From: Rhodobacterales bacterium | GTDB lineage: Bacteria > Pseudomonadota > Alphaproteobacteria > Rhodobacterales > Rhodobacteraceae | Length of the DNA stretch: 55,676 nt | Direction of reading: 5' to 3' | Assembly (NCBI GenBank): GCA_002746935.1 | Contig: PDRW01000043.1 | Span: 1-55,676 of the forward strand | Shown here: one piece after another, positions 27,992 through 35,431 of the stretch | Position numbering within the stretch: the stretch's first letter is position 1 | Layout: each line of letters starts with the position of its first letter | Made by a program: the position numbers and the translations under genes | The notes under the pieces: model-generated | What the model was told of the DNA's origin: nothing | The model's database searches: none | What the model saw: only the letters and a program-made list of their open reading frames with translations

Positions 27992-30900
27992 ATGACCATC
28001 GCCGAAAACGCCATCGACCGGCCGATCTATACCTGGATCATCATGCTCACCTGCCTTCTTGGCGGCATCTGGGGCTATATGGAAGTCGGCCGGCTCGAAG
28101 ACCCGGCCTTCACCATCAAACAGGCCACCATCGTCACCACCTACCCAGGCGCCACCGCCGAACAGGTGGCCGCCGAGGTCTCGGGGCCGATCGAAAGCGA
28201 GATCCAGAACATGGGCGAGGTCGACAAGGTGGTGTCGATGAACCGCCCCAATGTCTCGATCATCGAAGTGCATATCGACACCGGCGTCAATGTCGCGAAG
28301 CTGCCCCAGGTCTGGACCGATCTGCGCAACCGTGTCGCCGATGCGGAGCTCCCGGCAGGCGCCGGTACGCCCTTCGTCAACGACCGCTATGGCGATGTCT
28401 TCGGGATGTATTACGCGGTGACCGCCGAGGGGTTCAGCGATGCCGAAAAGCACGACCTCGCCATGCTGCTCCGGCGCGAGTTGCGCGCCGTGGACGGGGT
28501 CGCCGATGTGCAGGTGGACGGCCTGCCCGACGAGGCGATCGTGGTCGACATGGACATTGCCCGCTCGGTCACCATGAACGTGCCGCCGCTGGCGCTGATC
28601 GGCGCCCTCGCCAAGGCCGATGTGGTTTCCTATTCCGGCGCGGTCGAGGGCGAGACCACCCGCACACTCGTGCAGCGGCCGCAAGGCGACGACAGCGTTG
28701 CCGCCATCGCCGGGCTGACCCTCGGGGTCGGCGGGCGGATCGTCAGGATGACCGATGTCGCCGAGGTCCGCCGGATGCGCCGCGACAATCCGCAGCTGAT
28801 CGTCCGTCAGGACGGGGTCGAGGCCTTCACCCTCGCGGTCGCGGGCATGTCGACCGAAAACGCCGTCACGGTCGGCGAACGGGTCGATGCGGCGCTGGCG
28901 GGGCTGGCGCCCGAGATCCCCGTCGGGGTCGAGATCGTGCCGATCTACCAGCAGCACGCGCTGGTCGACAAGGCGGTGAACGGCTTTCTCGTCAGCCTCG
29001 TCACCTCCGTCGCCATCGTGATCCTGGTGCTCGGCCTGTTCATGGGGCCGCGTGCCGCGGTGGTGGTCGGGGCGACGCTGCTGCTCACCGTGGTGGGCTC
29101 GGTCCTGTTCATGCATTTCTTCACCATCGAGTTCGAACGGGTCTCGCTCGGGGCGCTGATCATGGCGATGGGGATGCTGGTCGACAATGCCATCGTGGTG
29201 GCCGAAAACATGCAGATCGCCATGCTCCACGGGCGCACCGGCCGCGAGGCCGCGGGCGATGCCACGAGGCGCACGCAGATGCCGCTGCTGGGCGCCACGC
29301 TGATCGCCATCATGGCCTTCGCCGCCATCGGCTTCAGCCCGGACATGACCGGCGAATATCTCGCCTCGCTGTTCGCGGTGATCGCGATTTCGCTGACACT
29401 CTCCTGGGTGCTGGCGATCACCGTCACGCCTTACCTCGCCAACCGGCTGTTCAAGGTGGACAACCGCGCCAGCGATGCCGCCTATGGCGGGCCGCTGTTC
29501 CGGGCCTATGGTGCTGTGCTCCGGCTGTCGCTCCGGCTGCGCTGGCTGGTGGTGGTCGGGCTCGTGGCGGTGACGGTGCTGTGCTACGACGCCTTCACCC
29601 GGCTGCCGCAACAGCTGTTCCCCGACAGCACCACGCCCCTGTTCTATGCGCATCTGAAACTGCCGCAGGGGGCGTCGATCCACGAGACCTCCGACCAGAT
29701 CGCCAGGCTCGAAAGCTTCCTTGCCGGACAGGAGGAAGTGACCTCCACCACCGCTTTCGTGGGGCAGGGGGCGGCGCGGTTCACGCTTGCCTATCAGTCC
29801 GAGAAGCCGAACCCGACCTATGGGTTCCTGATCGTGCAGACCGAAGTGCTGGAGCAGATCGAACCGCTGATCGGGGCGTTGAACGCCTTTGTCGCGGAGC
29901 AGATCCCCGAGGCCGAATTCCGCACCCGGCGGATCGCGCTCGGGCCGTCGGCGGAGACCGATGTCGAGGTCCGGATCTCGGGGGCCGACCCGAAGGTGCT
30001 GCGCGACCTCGCCGATGAGGTGATCGCGGTGATGAACGCGGCGAGCGACAAGATCGGCCGCATCCGCACCAACTGGCGTGAGCAGGAGCTGGTGCTGCGT
30101 CCGGTCTATGCAACCGACCGCGCCCAGTCCGCCGGGATCGACCAGGACGACATCGCCCAGACGCTGCTGTTCGCCACCGACGGCGCCCCCGTGGGCACCT
30201 ACCGCGAGGCCGAACGGCAGATCCCGATCCTGCTGCGCAACAACCCCGGCGCCGGGCTCGCGCTGGTCGACCATCTGGTCTATTCGGGCTCCGGCGCCTA
30301 TGTGCCGCTGGAACAGGTGATCGACGGTTTCGAATTCCTGCCGGAAAACACGCTGGTCTGGCGTCACAACCGCGAATTGACCATCACCGTCGGGGCCGAT
30401 GCGGCGCGCGGCGTGCTGCCCGCCACCCTTCAACGCGAGGTCCAGCCCGCGGTCGAGGCGATGGATCTGCCGATCGGCTATGGGATCGAATGGGGCGGGG
30501 ATTATGAAAACGCCAATGACGCGGTGGTCGGCGTGATCGGGCAATTGCCGGGCACCGCGGTGGTGATGGTGCTGATCTCGGTGCTGCTGTTCAACGCCAT
30601 GCGCCAGCCACTGATCATCTGGCTGCTGGTGCCGATGGCGGTGAACGGCGTGGTGGTCGGGCTCGGCTTTGCCGACCTGCCCTTCACCTTTGCCTCGCTG
30701 CTCGGGCTGTTGTCGCTCTCGGGGATGCTGATCAAGAACGGCATCGTGCTGGTGGAAGAGATCGACCTGGTGCGCGAGGAAGGCGCGGGGCTTGACGACG
30801 CCATCGTGCAGGCCTCCACCTCGCGGCTGAGGCCGGTGTTCCTCGCCGCCGCCACCACCATCCTCGGCATGTCGCCCCTGCTGTTCGACGCCTTCTTCGT

Positions 30901-31060
30901 GTCGATGGCGGTGACGATCATGGGCGGGCTGGCCTTCGCCACGGTGCTTACGCTGGTGGCCGCGCCGGTGTTCTACCACATCTTCTTCCACCGCGAGGAG
31001 ATGCGCAGAACCAGCGGCGCTTCAAAACCGGAGGGCGCGCCGGGTCATATCCCATCGTGA
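27992..31060 (+). CDS. RND efflux pump permease
   Basis: The 1022-residue protein is a full-length AcrB/HAE-type resistance-nodulation-division pump with twelve membrane helices and two large periplasmic loops. The helix-4 proton-relay motif reads GMLVDNAIVVAENM, with Asn in place of the second Asp of AcrB; this DN form occurs in a subset of RND pumps. The helix-10 lysine is kept in MLIKNGIVLVEE. The substrate is not predictable. A repeat-rich gap of about 140 bases follows before the convergent metal transporter operon. Confidence 0.92.
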   Translation: MTIAENAIDRPIYTWIIMLTCLLGGIWGYMEVGRLEDPAFTIKQATIVTTYPGATAEQVAAEVSGPIESEIQNMGEVDKVVSMNRPNVSIIEVHIDTGVNVAKLPQVWTDLRNRVADAELPAGAGTPFVNDRYGDVFGMYYAVTAEGFSDAEKHDLAMLLRRELRAVDGVADVQVDGLPDEAIVVDMDIARSVTMNVPPLALIGALAKADVVSYSGAVEGETTRTLVQRPQGDDSVAAIAGLTLGVGGRIVRMTDVAEVRRMRRDNPQLIVRQDGVEAFTLAVAGMSTENAVTVGERVDAALAGLAPEIPVGVEIVPIYQQHALVDKAVNGFLVSLVTSVAIVILVLGLFMGPRAAVVVGATLLLTVVGSVLFMHFFTIEFERVSLGALIMAMGMLVDNAIVVAENMQIAMLHGRTGREAAGDATRRTQMPLLGATLIAIMAFAAIGFSPDMTGEYLASLFAVIAISLTLSWVLAITVTPYLANRLFKVDNRASDAAYGGPLFRAYGAVLRLSLRLRWLVVVGLVAVTVLCYDAFTRLPQQLFPDSTTPLFYAHLKLPQGASIHETSDQIARLESFLAGQEEVTSTTAFVGQGAARFTLAYQSEKPNPTYGFLIVQTEVLEQIEPLIGALNAFVAEQIPEAEFRTRRIALGPSAETDVEVRISGADPKVLRDLADEVIAVMNAASDKIGRIRTNWREQELVLRPVYATDRAQSAGIDQDDIAQTLLFATDGAPVGTYREAERQIPILLRNNPGAGLALVDHLVYSGSGAYVPLEQVIDGFEFLPENTLVWRHNRELTITVGADAARGVLPATLQREVQPAVEAMDLPIGYGIEWGGDYENANDAVVGVIGQLPGTAVVMVLISVLLFNAMRQPLIIWLLVPMAVNGVVVGLGFADLPFTFASLLGLLSLSGMLIKNGIVLVEEIDLVREEGAGLDDAIVQASTSRLRPVFLAAATTILGMSPLLFDAFFVSMAVTIMGGLAFATVLTLVAAPVFYHIFFHREEMRRTSGASKPEGAPGHIPS

Positions 31061-31080
31061 TCCGGCGCAACTCCGGCCCG

Positions 31081-31159
31081 GCTTGCACCACCCGCCCGTG
31101 GTGCAAGCCACTTTACCAGCCCGTGGTGCAAGCCACTTTACCAGCCCGTGGTGCAAGCC
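31081..31159. repeat. 25-bp tandem repeat with alternative hairpins
   Basis: A 25-base unit beginning GCCCGTGGTGCAAGCC starts at 31094, 31119 and 31144 (two full copies and a partial third). Just before it, GCTTGCACCAC (31081-31091) is a perfect inverted match to GTGGTGCAAGC in every copy, so one left arm can pair with any of three right arms. It sits between two convergent operons and may end transcription from either side, although the only T run is CTTTT after the last copy. Confidence 0.7.
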
Positions 31160-31202
31160 TTTTGCTGTTGAGGGTTTGCAGAGCTTGCGGGTCTTGCCGG
31201 GC

Positions 31203-31853
31203 TCACACCCGCACCAGAACCCCGTCGGTCAACTCGCAGGTGTCCGGCGCCACCGCCGCGCGGAACGCCGGGGTGTGGCTCACCAGCAGCATCGCCTGCG
31301 GCAGCCCGGTGAGGATCTCCACCAGCCGGGCCTCGTTGCGGGTGTCGAGCGCGTTGGTGGGCTCGTCGAGCAACAACACCTCCGGTTCCATCGCCAGCAC
31401 CGTCGCCAGTGTCACCAGCCGCTTCTCGCCGCCGGAAAGATGATGGGTGATGCGGTCGCGCAGATGGGTGAGCGCCAGCCGGGCCAGAATGTCATCGACG
31501 ATCGCCAGCGCCTCGTCGCGCGACTTGCCGAGGTTCAGTGGCCCGAAAGCGATGTCTTCGGCCACGGTGGGGCTGAACAACTGGTCGTCCGGATCCTGAA
31601 ACACGAAGCCCACCCGGCGGCGCACCTCATGAAAATCCGCCTCCTCCCGGCGCGGCTTGCCGAAGGCGACCACTTCGCCCGATGTGGGCGTCAGCAGGCC
31701 GACGATCATGCGCAGCAGCGTCGATTTCCCCGCTCCGTTGGCGCCGGCGATCGACAGCCGCTCGCCTGCTGACAGGCTCAGCGACGCGCCTTTGAGCAGC
31801 GGCGCATGGCCGGGATAGCCGAAGGCGATGTCGGACAGTTCAAGCAGGGGCAC
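31203..31853 (-). CDS. nikO: ECF metal transporter ATPase (NikO/CbiO type)
   Basis: The ATPase of about 216 residues energises an ECF-type metal uptake system. It has Walker A GANGAGKST, the Q-loop VFQDPDDQLFSPTV that marks the CbiO/NikO class, the signature HLSGGEKR and Walker B LLLDEPTNALD. I prefer GTG 31853, seven bases after GGAG; an in-frame TTG at 31859 is too close to that site. It overlaps the end of nikQ. The C terminus is short compared with the usual CbiO of about 270 residues. Confidence 0.88.
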   Translation of the reverse strand: MPLLELSDIAFGYPGHAPLLKGASLSLSAGERLSIAGANGAGKSTLLRMIVGLLTPTSGEVVAFGKPRREEADFHEVRRRVGFVFQDPDDQLFSPTVAEDIAFGPLNLGKSRDEALAIVDDILARLALTHLRDRITHHLSGGEKRLVTLATVLAMEPEVLLLDEPTNALDTRNEARLVEILTGLPQAMLLVSHTPAFRAAVAPDTCELTDGVLVRV

Positions 31854-32628
31854 GGGCAATCTCCAGAACGATGAGCGCCGCCAGCAGCAGCGCGAAGCCG
31901 GCGCCGAAGGCGATGTCCGCCGGGGTCAGGCGGAACTGGCGGATCAGCACGAAACGGCCGTTGAAGCCCCGGCATTTCATCGCTTCGAGGATGCGCTCGG
32001 AGCGTTCGACCGCGCGCACCAGCATCATGCCGACGAGATAGCCGTAGCTGCGGTAGGTGTGCCAGTTGCTGCCCGGCCGGAAGCCGCGCACCTTCATCGC
32101 CGCGATCAGACGGCGGTTTTCCTCGCGCAGCACTTCGATGTAGCGCACGGTGAACACCAGCAGGTGCACGAGGCGCTCCGGCAACCGGAGCGCGTTCAGC
32201 GCGTGGCCCATGGTCACCGCCTCCATCGAGCCCACCAGACACATCAGCGCCAGCGCCACCGCATTGGCGGTCAGGGCGATTTCGATGCCCTGAAACAGGC
32301 CCTCGCGGCTGGCGGCGAAACCCCAGATCGTGAACAGCGGGGTGCCGGGCACGGTGAAGGGCAGAAGCAGCAGAATGAACAGGATGAACCCGTCCATCGA
32401 GGCCATCTGCTTCAGCGTGCGCCGGGGCGGCAGGCCGGAGAAGGGCAGCAGTGCGACGGCGGCGGCGAAGGCGAGGGTGAGCACCAGAAGGTCGGAGAGC
32501 GCGACCACGCAGATGGCGAAGACGAGGGCGAGCACGATGCGCAGACGTTCGTCGCGCGCCGTGATCGCCCCGCTCTCCGTTCTGCCCGCCGCAGCAGGCC
32601 CGACGGTGCTATCCGACGCCCCGCCCAA
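31840..32628 (-). CDS. nikQ: ECF metal transporter transmembrane protein (NikQ/CbiQ type)
   Basis: The 262-residue protein is the energy-coupling membrane subunit. It has about five or six helices and two cytosolic coupling motifs, AMKVRGFR and AMKCRGF, whose Ala-Arg-Gly cores dock in the ATPase. The first possible start is TTG 32628, three bases after the nikL stop; no good ATG is found near it, so the exact start is uncertain. It overlaps nikO by 14 bases. Confidence 0.85.
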   Translation of the reverse strand: MGGASDSTVGPAAAGRTESGAITARDERLRIVLALVFAICVVALSDLLVLTLAFAAAVALLPFSGLPPRRTLKQMASMDGFILFILLLLPFTVPGTPLFTIWGFAASREGLFQGIEIALTANAVALALMCLVGSMEAVTMGHALNALRLPERLVHLLVFTVRYIEVLREENRRLIAAMKVRGFRPGSNWHTYRSYGYLVGMMLVRAVERSERILEAMKCRGFNGRFVLIRQFRLTPADIAFGAGFALLLAALIVLEIARAPA

Positions 32629-32631
32629 GCC

Positions 32632-33219
32632 TCAGCCCTGGAACCGCCGCCGCGCGACGAAGTAGAAGCCGAGCCCGAACAGCCCGATGATATAGCCGAT
32701 GCCGCCAAGCACGGTCTGGAAGCTGTTGTGCTCCTTGTAGGCGGAGATCTCCTGGCGCAGCGGCCGGATCTCTTCGTGCACCGCTTCGGCGATGGCGAGG
32801 CGTTCCTCGGTGGTCAGCGAGGCCACGGTGACACCGCCGGCGCCGGGCGCGGCGGCCGGCGTGCCGGCTTCCGCCGCGGCAAGCTCCTCGCCCACGGCGA
32901 TGATCTTCGCCACCTCTTCGGCGCTCATCGTTGCCTCGGCCACATGCCCCGCCCCGAGATCGGCGCGGAACTGATGCGCGACCGGCGTCGTCGGCGTGTA
33001 GAGGAAGAACCCGTCATCGTCGGTTACCGCCTCGCCGAGCTTGTTGCCCTCGGGATCAAAGACCTCGACGGTCTCGCTGACGGCCATGTCGCCGTTGGAA
33101 AATCCCAGCTCGCCCTCGATCTTGTCGCCCGAGGGGAAGATGCCGAACACCACCTTGTGGGCCGCCGCGGGCAGCGGCGCGAGGATGAGCGCGGCGAGCA
33201 ATGCAATGATGCGCAGCAT
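32632..33219 (-). CDS. nikL: ECF metal transporter auxiliary protein NikL
   Basis: The 195-residue protein has a signal peptide ending AAA, so the mature chain would start with histidine (HKVVFGIFPSGDKIEG). An extracytoplasmic domain resembling a carboxypeptidase-regulatory fold is followed by an Ala/Pro/Gly linker, a helical segment and one C-terminal membrane helix (GGIGYIIGLFGLGFYFVARR). The layout matches NikL, a small component of NikKMLQO systems. It lies between nikM and nikQ with three-base gaps. Confidence 0.75.
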   Translation of the reverse strand: MLRIIALLAALILAPLPAAAHKVVFGIFPSGDKIEGELGFSNGDMAVSETVEVFDPEGNKLGEAVTDDDGFFLYTPTTPVAHQFRADLGAGHVAEATMSAEEVAKIIAVGEELAAAEAGTPAAAPGAGGVTVASLTTEERLAIAEAVHEEIRPLRQEISAYKEHNSFQTVLGGIGYIIGLFGLGFYFVARRRFQG

Positions 33220-33222
33220 CGG

Positions 33223-33834
33223 TCAGACTCCTTGAATGGTGCCGAACAGGTCGGGTTTGACCTGGCGGACAAGATAGACGGCGGCACCGGTGAGCAGCGC
33301 CTCGATGACGATCACCGGGATATGGGTAAGGAACACCAGCTTGGCCTGGGGCAGGAATTCTTTTCCGCTGAGAGCCAGCGCGGCTGCCACGAAAGCCGTG
33401 GTCAGCACGATCGCCAGCCCGCCGCCGATCCCGCCCCAAAACGCGCTCTCGTCCGGGGTGCCACGGGCGATCGGCCCGCGGAACAGATACCACACGATCA
33501 CCGCCGGCCCGGCGATATTGAGCGTGTTGACCCCCAGCACGGTGACGCCGCCGAAACCGAAGAACACCGCCTGAAGCAACAGCCCCACGAACAGCGCCGG
33601 GAAGGCGGCCCAGCCGAGCACCAGCCCGGCAAGACCGTTGAGAATCAGATGCACCGAGGAGAAGCCGATCGGCACATGCACCAGCGAAGCCACGAAGAAG
33701 CTCGCCGAGAGCACCCCCGTGGCGGGGATGCGTTCGAGGGTGAGGTCTTTCAGCCCGCGCGCGATGCCGCCGGCGGCGAGCACCGCGCCGCCGATCACCA
33801 CGGGGTTGGACAGGGCACCGTCAGGGATATGCAT
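33223..33834 (-). CDS. nikM: ECF metal transporter substrate-capture protein (NikM/CbiM type)
   Basis: The 203-residue membrane protein starts MHIPDG, the CbiM/NikM signature in which the N-terminal amine and His2 bind Co or Ni. A second conserved histidine lies in SSVHLILNGLAGL. About seven helices follow. It binds the metal; whether cobalt or nickel cannot be decided from this sequence. It follows the DUF4198 gene by six bases. Confidence 0.9.
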   Translation of the reverse strand: MHIPDGALSNPVVIGGAVLAAGGIARGLKDLTLERIPATGVLSASFFVASLVHVPIGFSSVHLILNGLAGLVLGWAAFPALFVGLLLQAVFFGFGGVTVLGVNTLNIAGPAVIVWYLFRGPIARGTPDESAFWGGIGGGLAIVLTTAFVAAALALSGKEFLPQAKLVFLTHIPVIVIEALLTGAAVYLVRQVKPDLFGTIQGV

Positions 33835-33840
33835 GGATGG

Positions 33841-34626
33841 TTACTCCAGATCGTAGGCACGAATCCAGATCACCGCGTCCTGACTGAGCTCCTTGCCCTC
33901 ATACTCGGTCACGGGTCCGGAACCGAGCGCCGCAAAGCCCCAGTGCCCGGCGCGCGGCACGGCGAAGGAGAAGTAACCATCCTTGTCGGAGATCGCGACC
34001 ACGGCGCCGCCGGGCATGGTGCCGACGCTGGGGGCGGTGGTGGAGCCGGTCTTCATGTCGGGCTCGGAGGCCACGTATTCGATTTCGATCTCGGCGCCGG
34101 CCACCGGTTCGCCATTGGCGACCACACGGCCCGCGAAGTTGGACCCGGCGATGATGTTGTAGGGCTTCGACAGCGGGATGATTTCGGTGGGCAGGCCGAC
34201 GGGCGTATCCCAGTCGGTGGGCATCTCGTTGCGGTTCAGGAAAGACTTCGTGATCTGCTGGATGTAGATGTCTTCCGATTCCTCATAATAAGGCGCGGGC
34301 ACGGTAACGACCACATAGTCGCCCGACCGCTTGACCGGCACGGTCGCGTCATAGGCGATGGCCTCGTTTTCGGCGCCCTTGAAGGTGGTTTCGACCAGAC
34401 GGCCGGAGAGGTCGGTTTTCTCGCCGTTGTGGATCATGAAGAATTCCTGCGGCATGCCCATGTCCATCACATGGCCGTTCTCGAACGGATGCCAGAAGAT
34501 CAGCTTCATCGGCACATCGCCGGGATTCGCGATCTGGGTGTCTCCGGTGTATTGCAGGAGGAAATGCGCGCTGGCTGTGGCCGGCAATGCAATGGCCGCG
34601 GCGGCGGCGAGCAGGAGGGTTTTCAT
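33841..34626 (-). CDS. nikK: Periplasmic DUF4198 protein, NikK-type metal-uptake component
   Basis: The 261-residue protein has a signal peptide ending ASA, giving a mature N terminus that begins with histidine (HFLLQYTGD). The DUF4198 body contains HPFENGHVMDMGMP (His/Met rich) and a C-terminal beta-sandwich (GYFSFAVPRAGHWGFAALG). DUF4198 proteins are the first gene of NikKMLQO-type operons, as here. It probably hands metal to NikM in the periplasm. It is the first gene after the cobalamin riboswitch at 34770-34959. Confidence 0.8.
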   Translation of the reverse strand: MKTLLLAAAAAIALPATASAHFLLQYTGDTQIANPGDVPMKLIFWHPFENGHVMDMGMPQEFFMIHNGEKTDLSGRLVETTFKGAENEAIAYDATVPVKRSGDYVVVTVPAPYYEESEDIYIQQITKSFLNRNEMPTDWDTPVGLPTEIIPLSKPYNIIAGSNFAGRVVANGEPVAGAEIEIEYVASEPDMKTGSTTAPSVGTMPGGAVVAISDKDGYFSFAVPRAGHWGFAALGSGPVTEYEGKELSQDAVIWIRAYDLE

Positions 34627-34745
34627 GTCAGTCCCCTTTCAGATGTGCGGGCAATGTGCCCCGCGGACGAAAGGACGGACGGGATGTGAGGCGCGATGGC
34701 GCAAGGGCACACATCGGGCCAGACGCTCACCCCGGCGTCCGGTGC

Positions 34746-34765
34746 GAAAGACCCGGTAATCCGGG
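34746..34765 (-). terminator. Possible riboswitch-linked terminator hairpin
   Basis: Read on the minus strand, CCCGG-ATTA-CCGGG is followed by TCTTTC, directly after the riboswitch and 120 bases before nikK. It could be the expression platform. The stem is only 5 bp and the T run is broken, so control of translation remains possible. Confidence 0.4.
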
Positions 34766-34769
34766 CCCT

Positions 34770-34959
34770 GTGACGGCAGGTCTCCTGGCTCGCGGGTCCG
34801 GGCGCTGGCCGGCCTTCCCGGGTCTCCCCAGTGGCATGTCGGCCTCGCTCTCCGCTCACAGTTGCGGGGGCAGCCACGGAGTCGGCGCCTGATGGCTACA
34901 CCTCACCGTGTTCCCTTTTGCTCCCGCCGCGCCAGGTCGGGCGCAGCGGAACCGTTCAC
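34770..34959 (-). promoter_or_regulatory. Cobalamin riboswitch upstream of nikKMLQO
   Basis: On the minus strand the conserved landmarks appear in order: AAAAGGGAACACGGTGAGG, GGCTGCCCCCGCAACTGTGAGCGG, ATGCCACTGGGG, CCGGGAAGGCCGG and GCGAGCCAGGAGACCTGCCG. The outer helix is GTGAACGG with CCGTCAC. It is separate from, and diverged from, the riboswitch at 15320-15504. It places the metal transporter under adenosylcobalamin control. The 5-prime stretch from 34960 to 35263 holds no gene I can support. Confidence 0.94.
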
Positions 34960-35263
34960 GAAGGCTTGGTGTCAGCGTGGGCGGGCGGTGTCAAGTCCGG
35001 CTGACAGGGGTGGCGCGGGGAAGCTGCGAAATGCGGGCGGGGGCGGATGTGTCAGGCCGGGGGGGGCTGACGGGCTCCTGACCGCGCGTGGGCAGGAAAG
35101 GGGGGGGCCGGACTGCGGGGCCTCGGGTGTTCTGCCCCCGGAAGAAGGGCGTTTCGGGCAGAGCCGTGCTTGTCTCCGGGCCGGTTGACAAACCGTCAGC
35201 GCAGTGGTGGCGTCATGGTTTTTCAGCCTGTTATGAGTTGAAATAAAAGGATGAATCCGGAAT

Positions 35264-35293
35264 TCCATTAGTCCGGTATTCCGGACTAATGGA
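35264..35293. repeat. Palindromic intergenic element, copy 2
   Basis: TCCATTAGTCCGG and CCGGACTAATGGA form a perfect 13-bp stem around TATT. The core TAGTCCGG-N4-CCGGACTA is shared with the element at 21341-21364. It lies downstream of hynL, 80 bases before that gene's terminator. No T run follows on either strand, so it is not a simple terminator. Confidence 0.65.
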
Positions 35294-35370
35294 TTCTCTT
35301 CCACCGGGAAACGCGATGCCCCTGCGCGGTCTTCAGCAACACACGAAACCCCCGCTCACACCCTGCCGAA

Positions 35371-35407
35371 CCAAAGAAAACGGGCCACGTCCCGGTGACG
35401 CGGCCCG
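35371..35407 (-). terminator. Terminator of the hydrogenase operon
   Basis: On the minus strand CGGGCCGCGTC pairs with GACGTGGCCCG (one G-U pair) around ACCGG and runs into TTTTCTTT, 25 bases after the hynL stop. Confidence 0.85.
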
Positions 35408-35431
35408 CCTTTTCGTCAACCAGGGAGGAGG

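Noticed and set aside
27962-30991. Antisense open frame of 1009 codons over the RND pump
   Set aside because: His/Asp/Arg-rich shadow with no domain; the pump on the plus strand is full length.
31828-34689. Plus-strand open frame of 953 codons over the nikKMLQO genes
   Set aside because: Spans five well-defined opposite genes; it is a shadow.
35184-35202. TTGACAAACCGTCAG as a second FNR site
   Set aside because: The half-site spacing is wrong (N5 instead of N4) and it is not before a gene that it could control.
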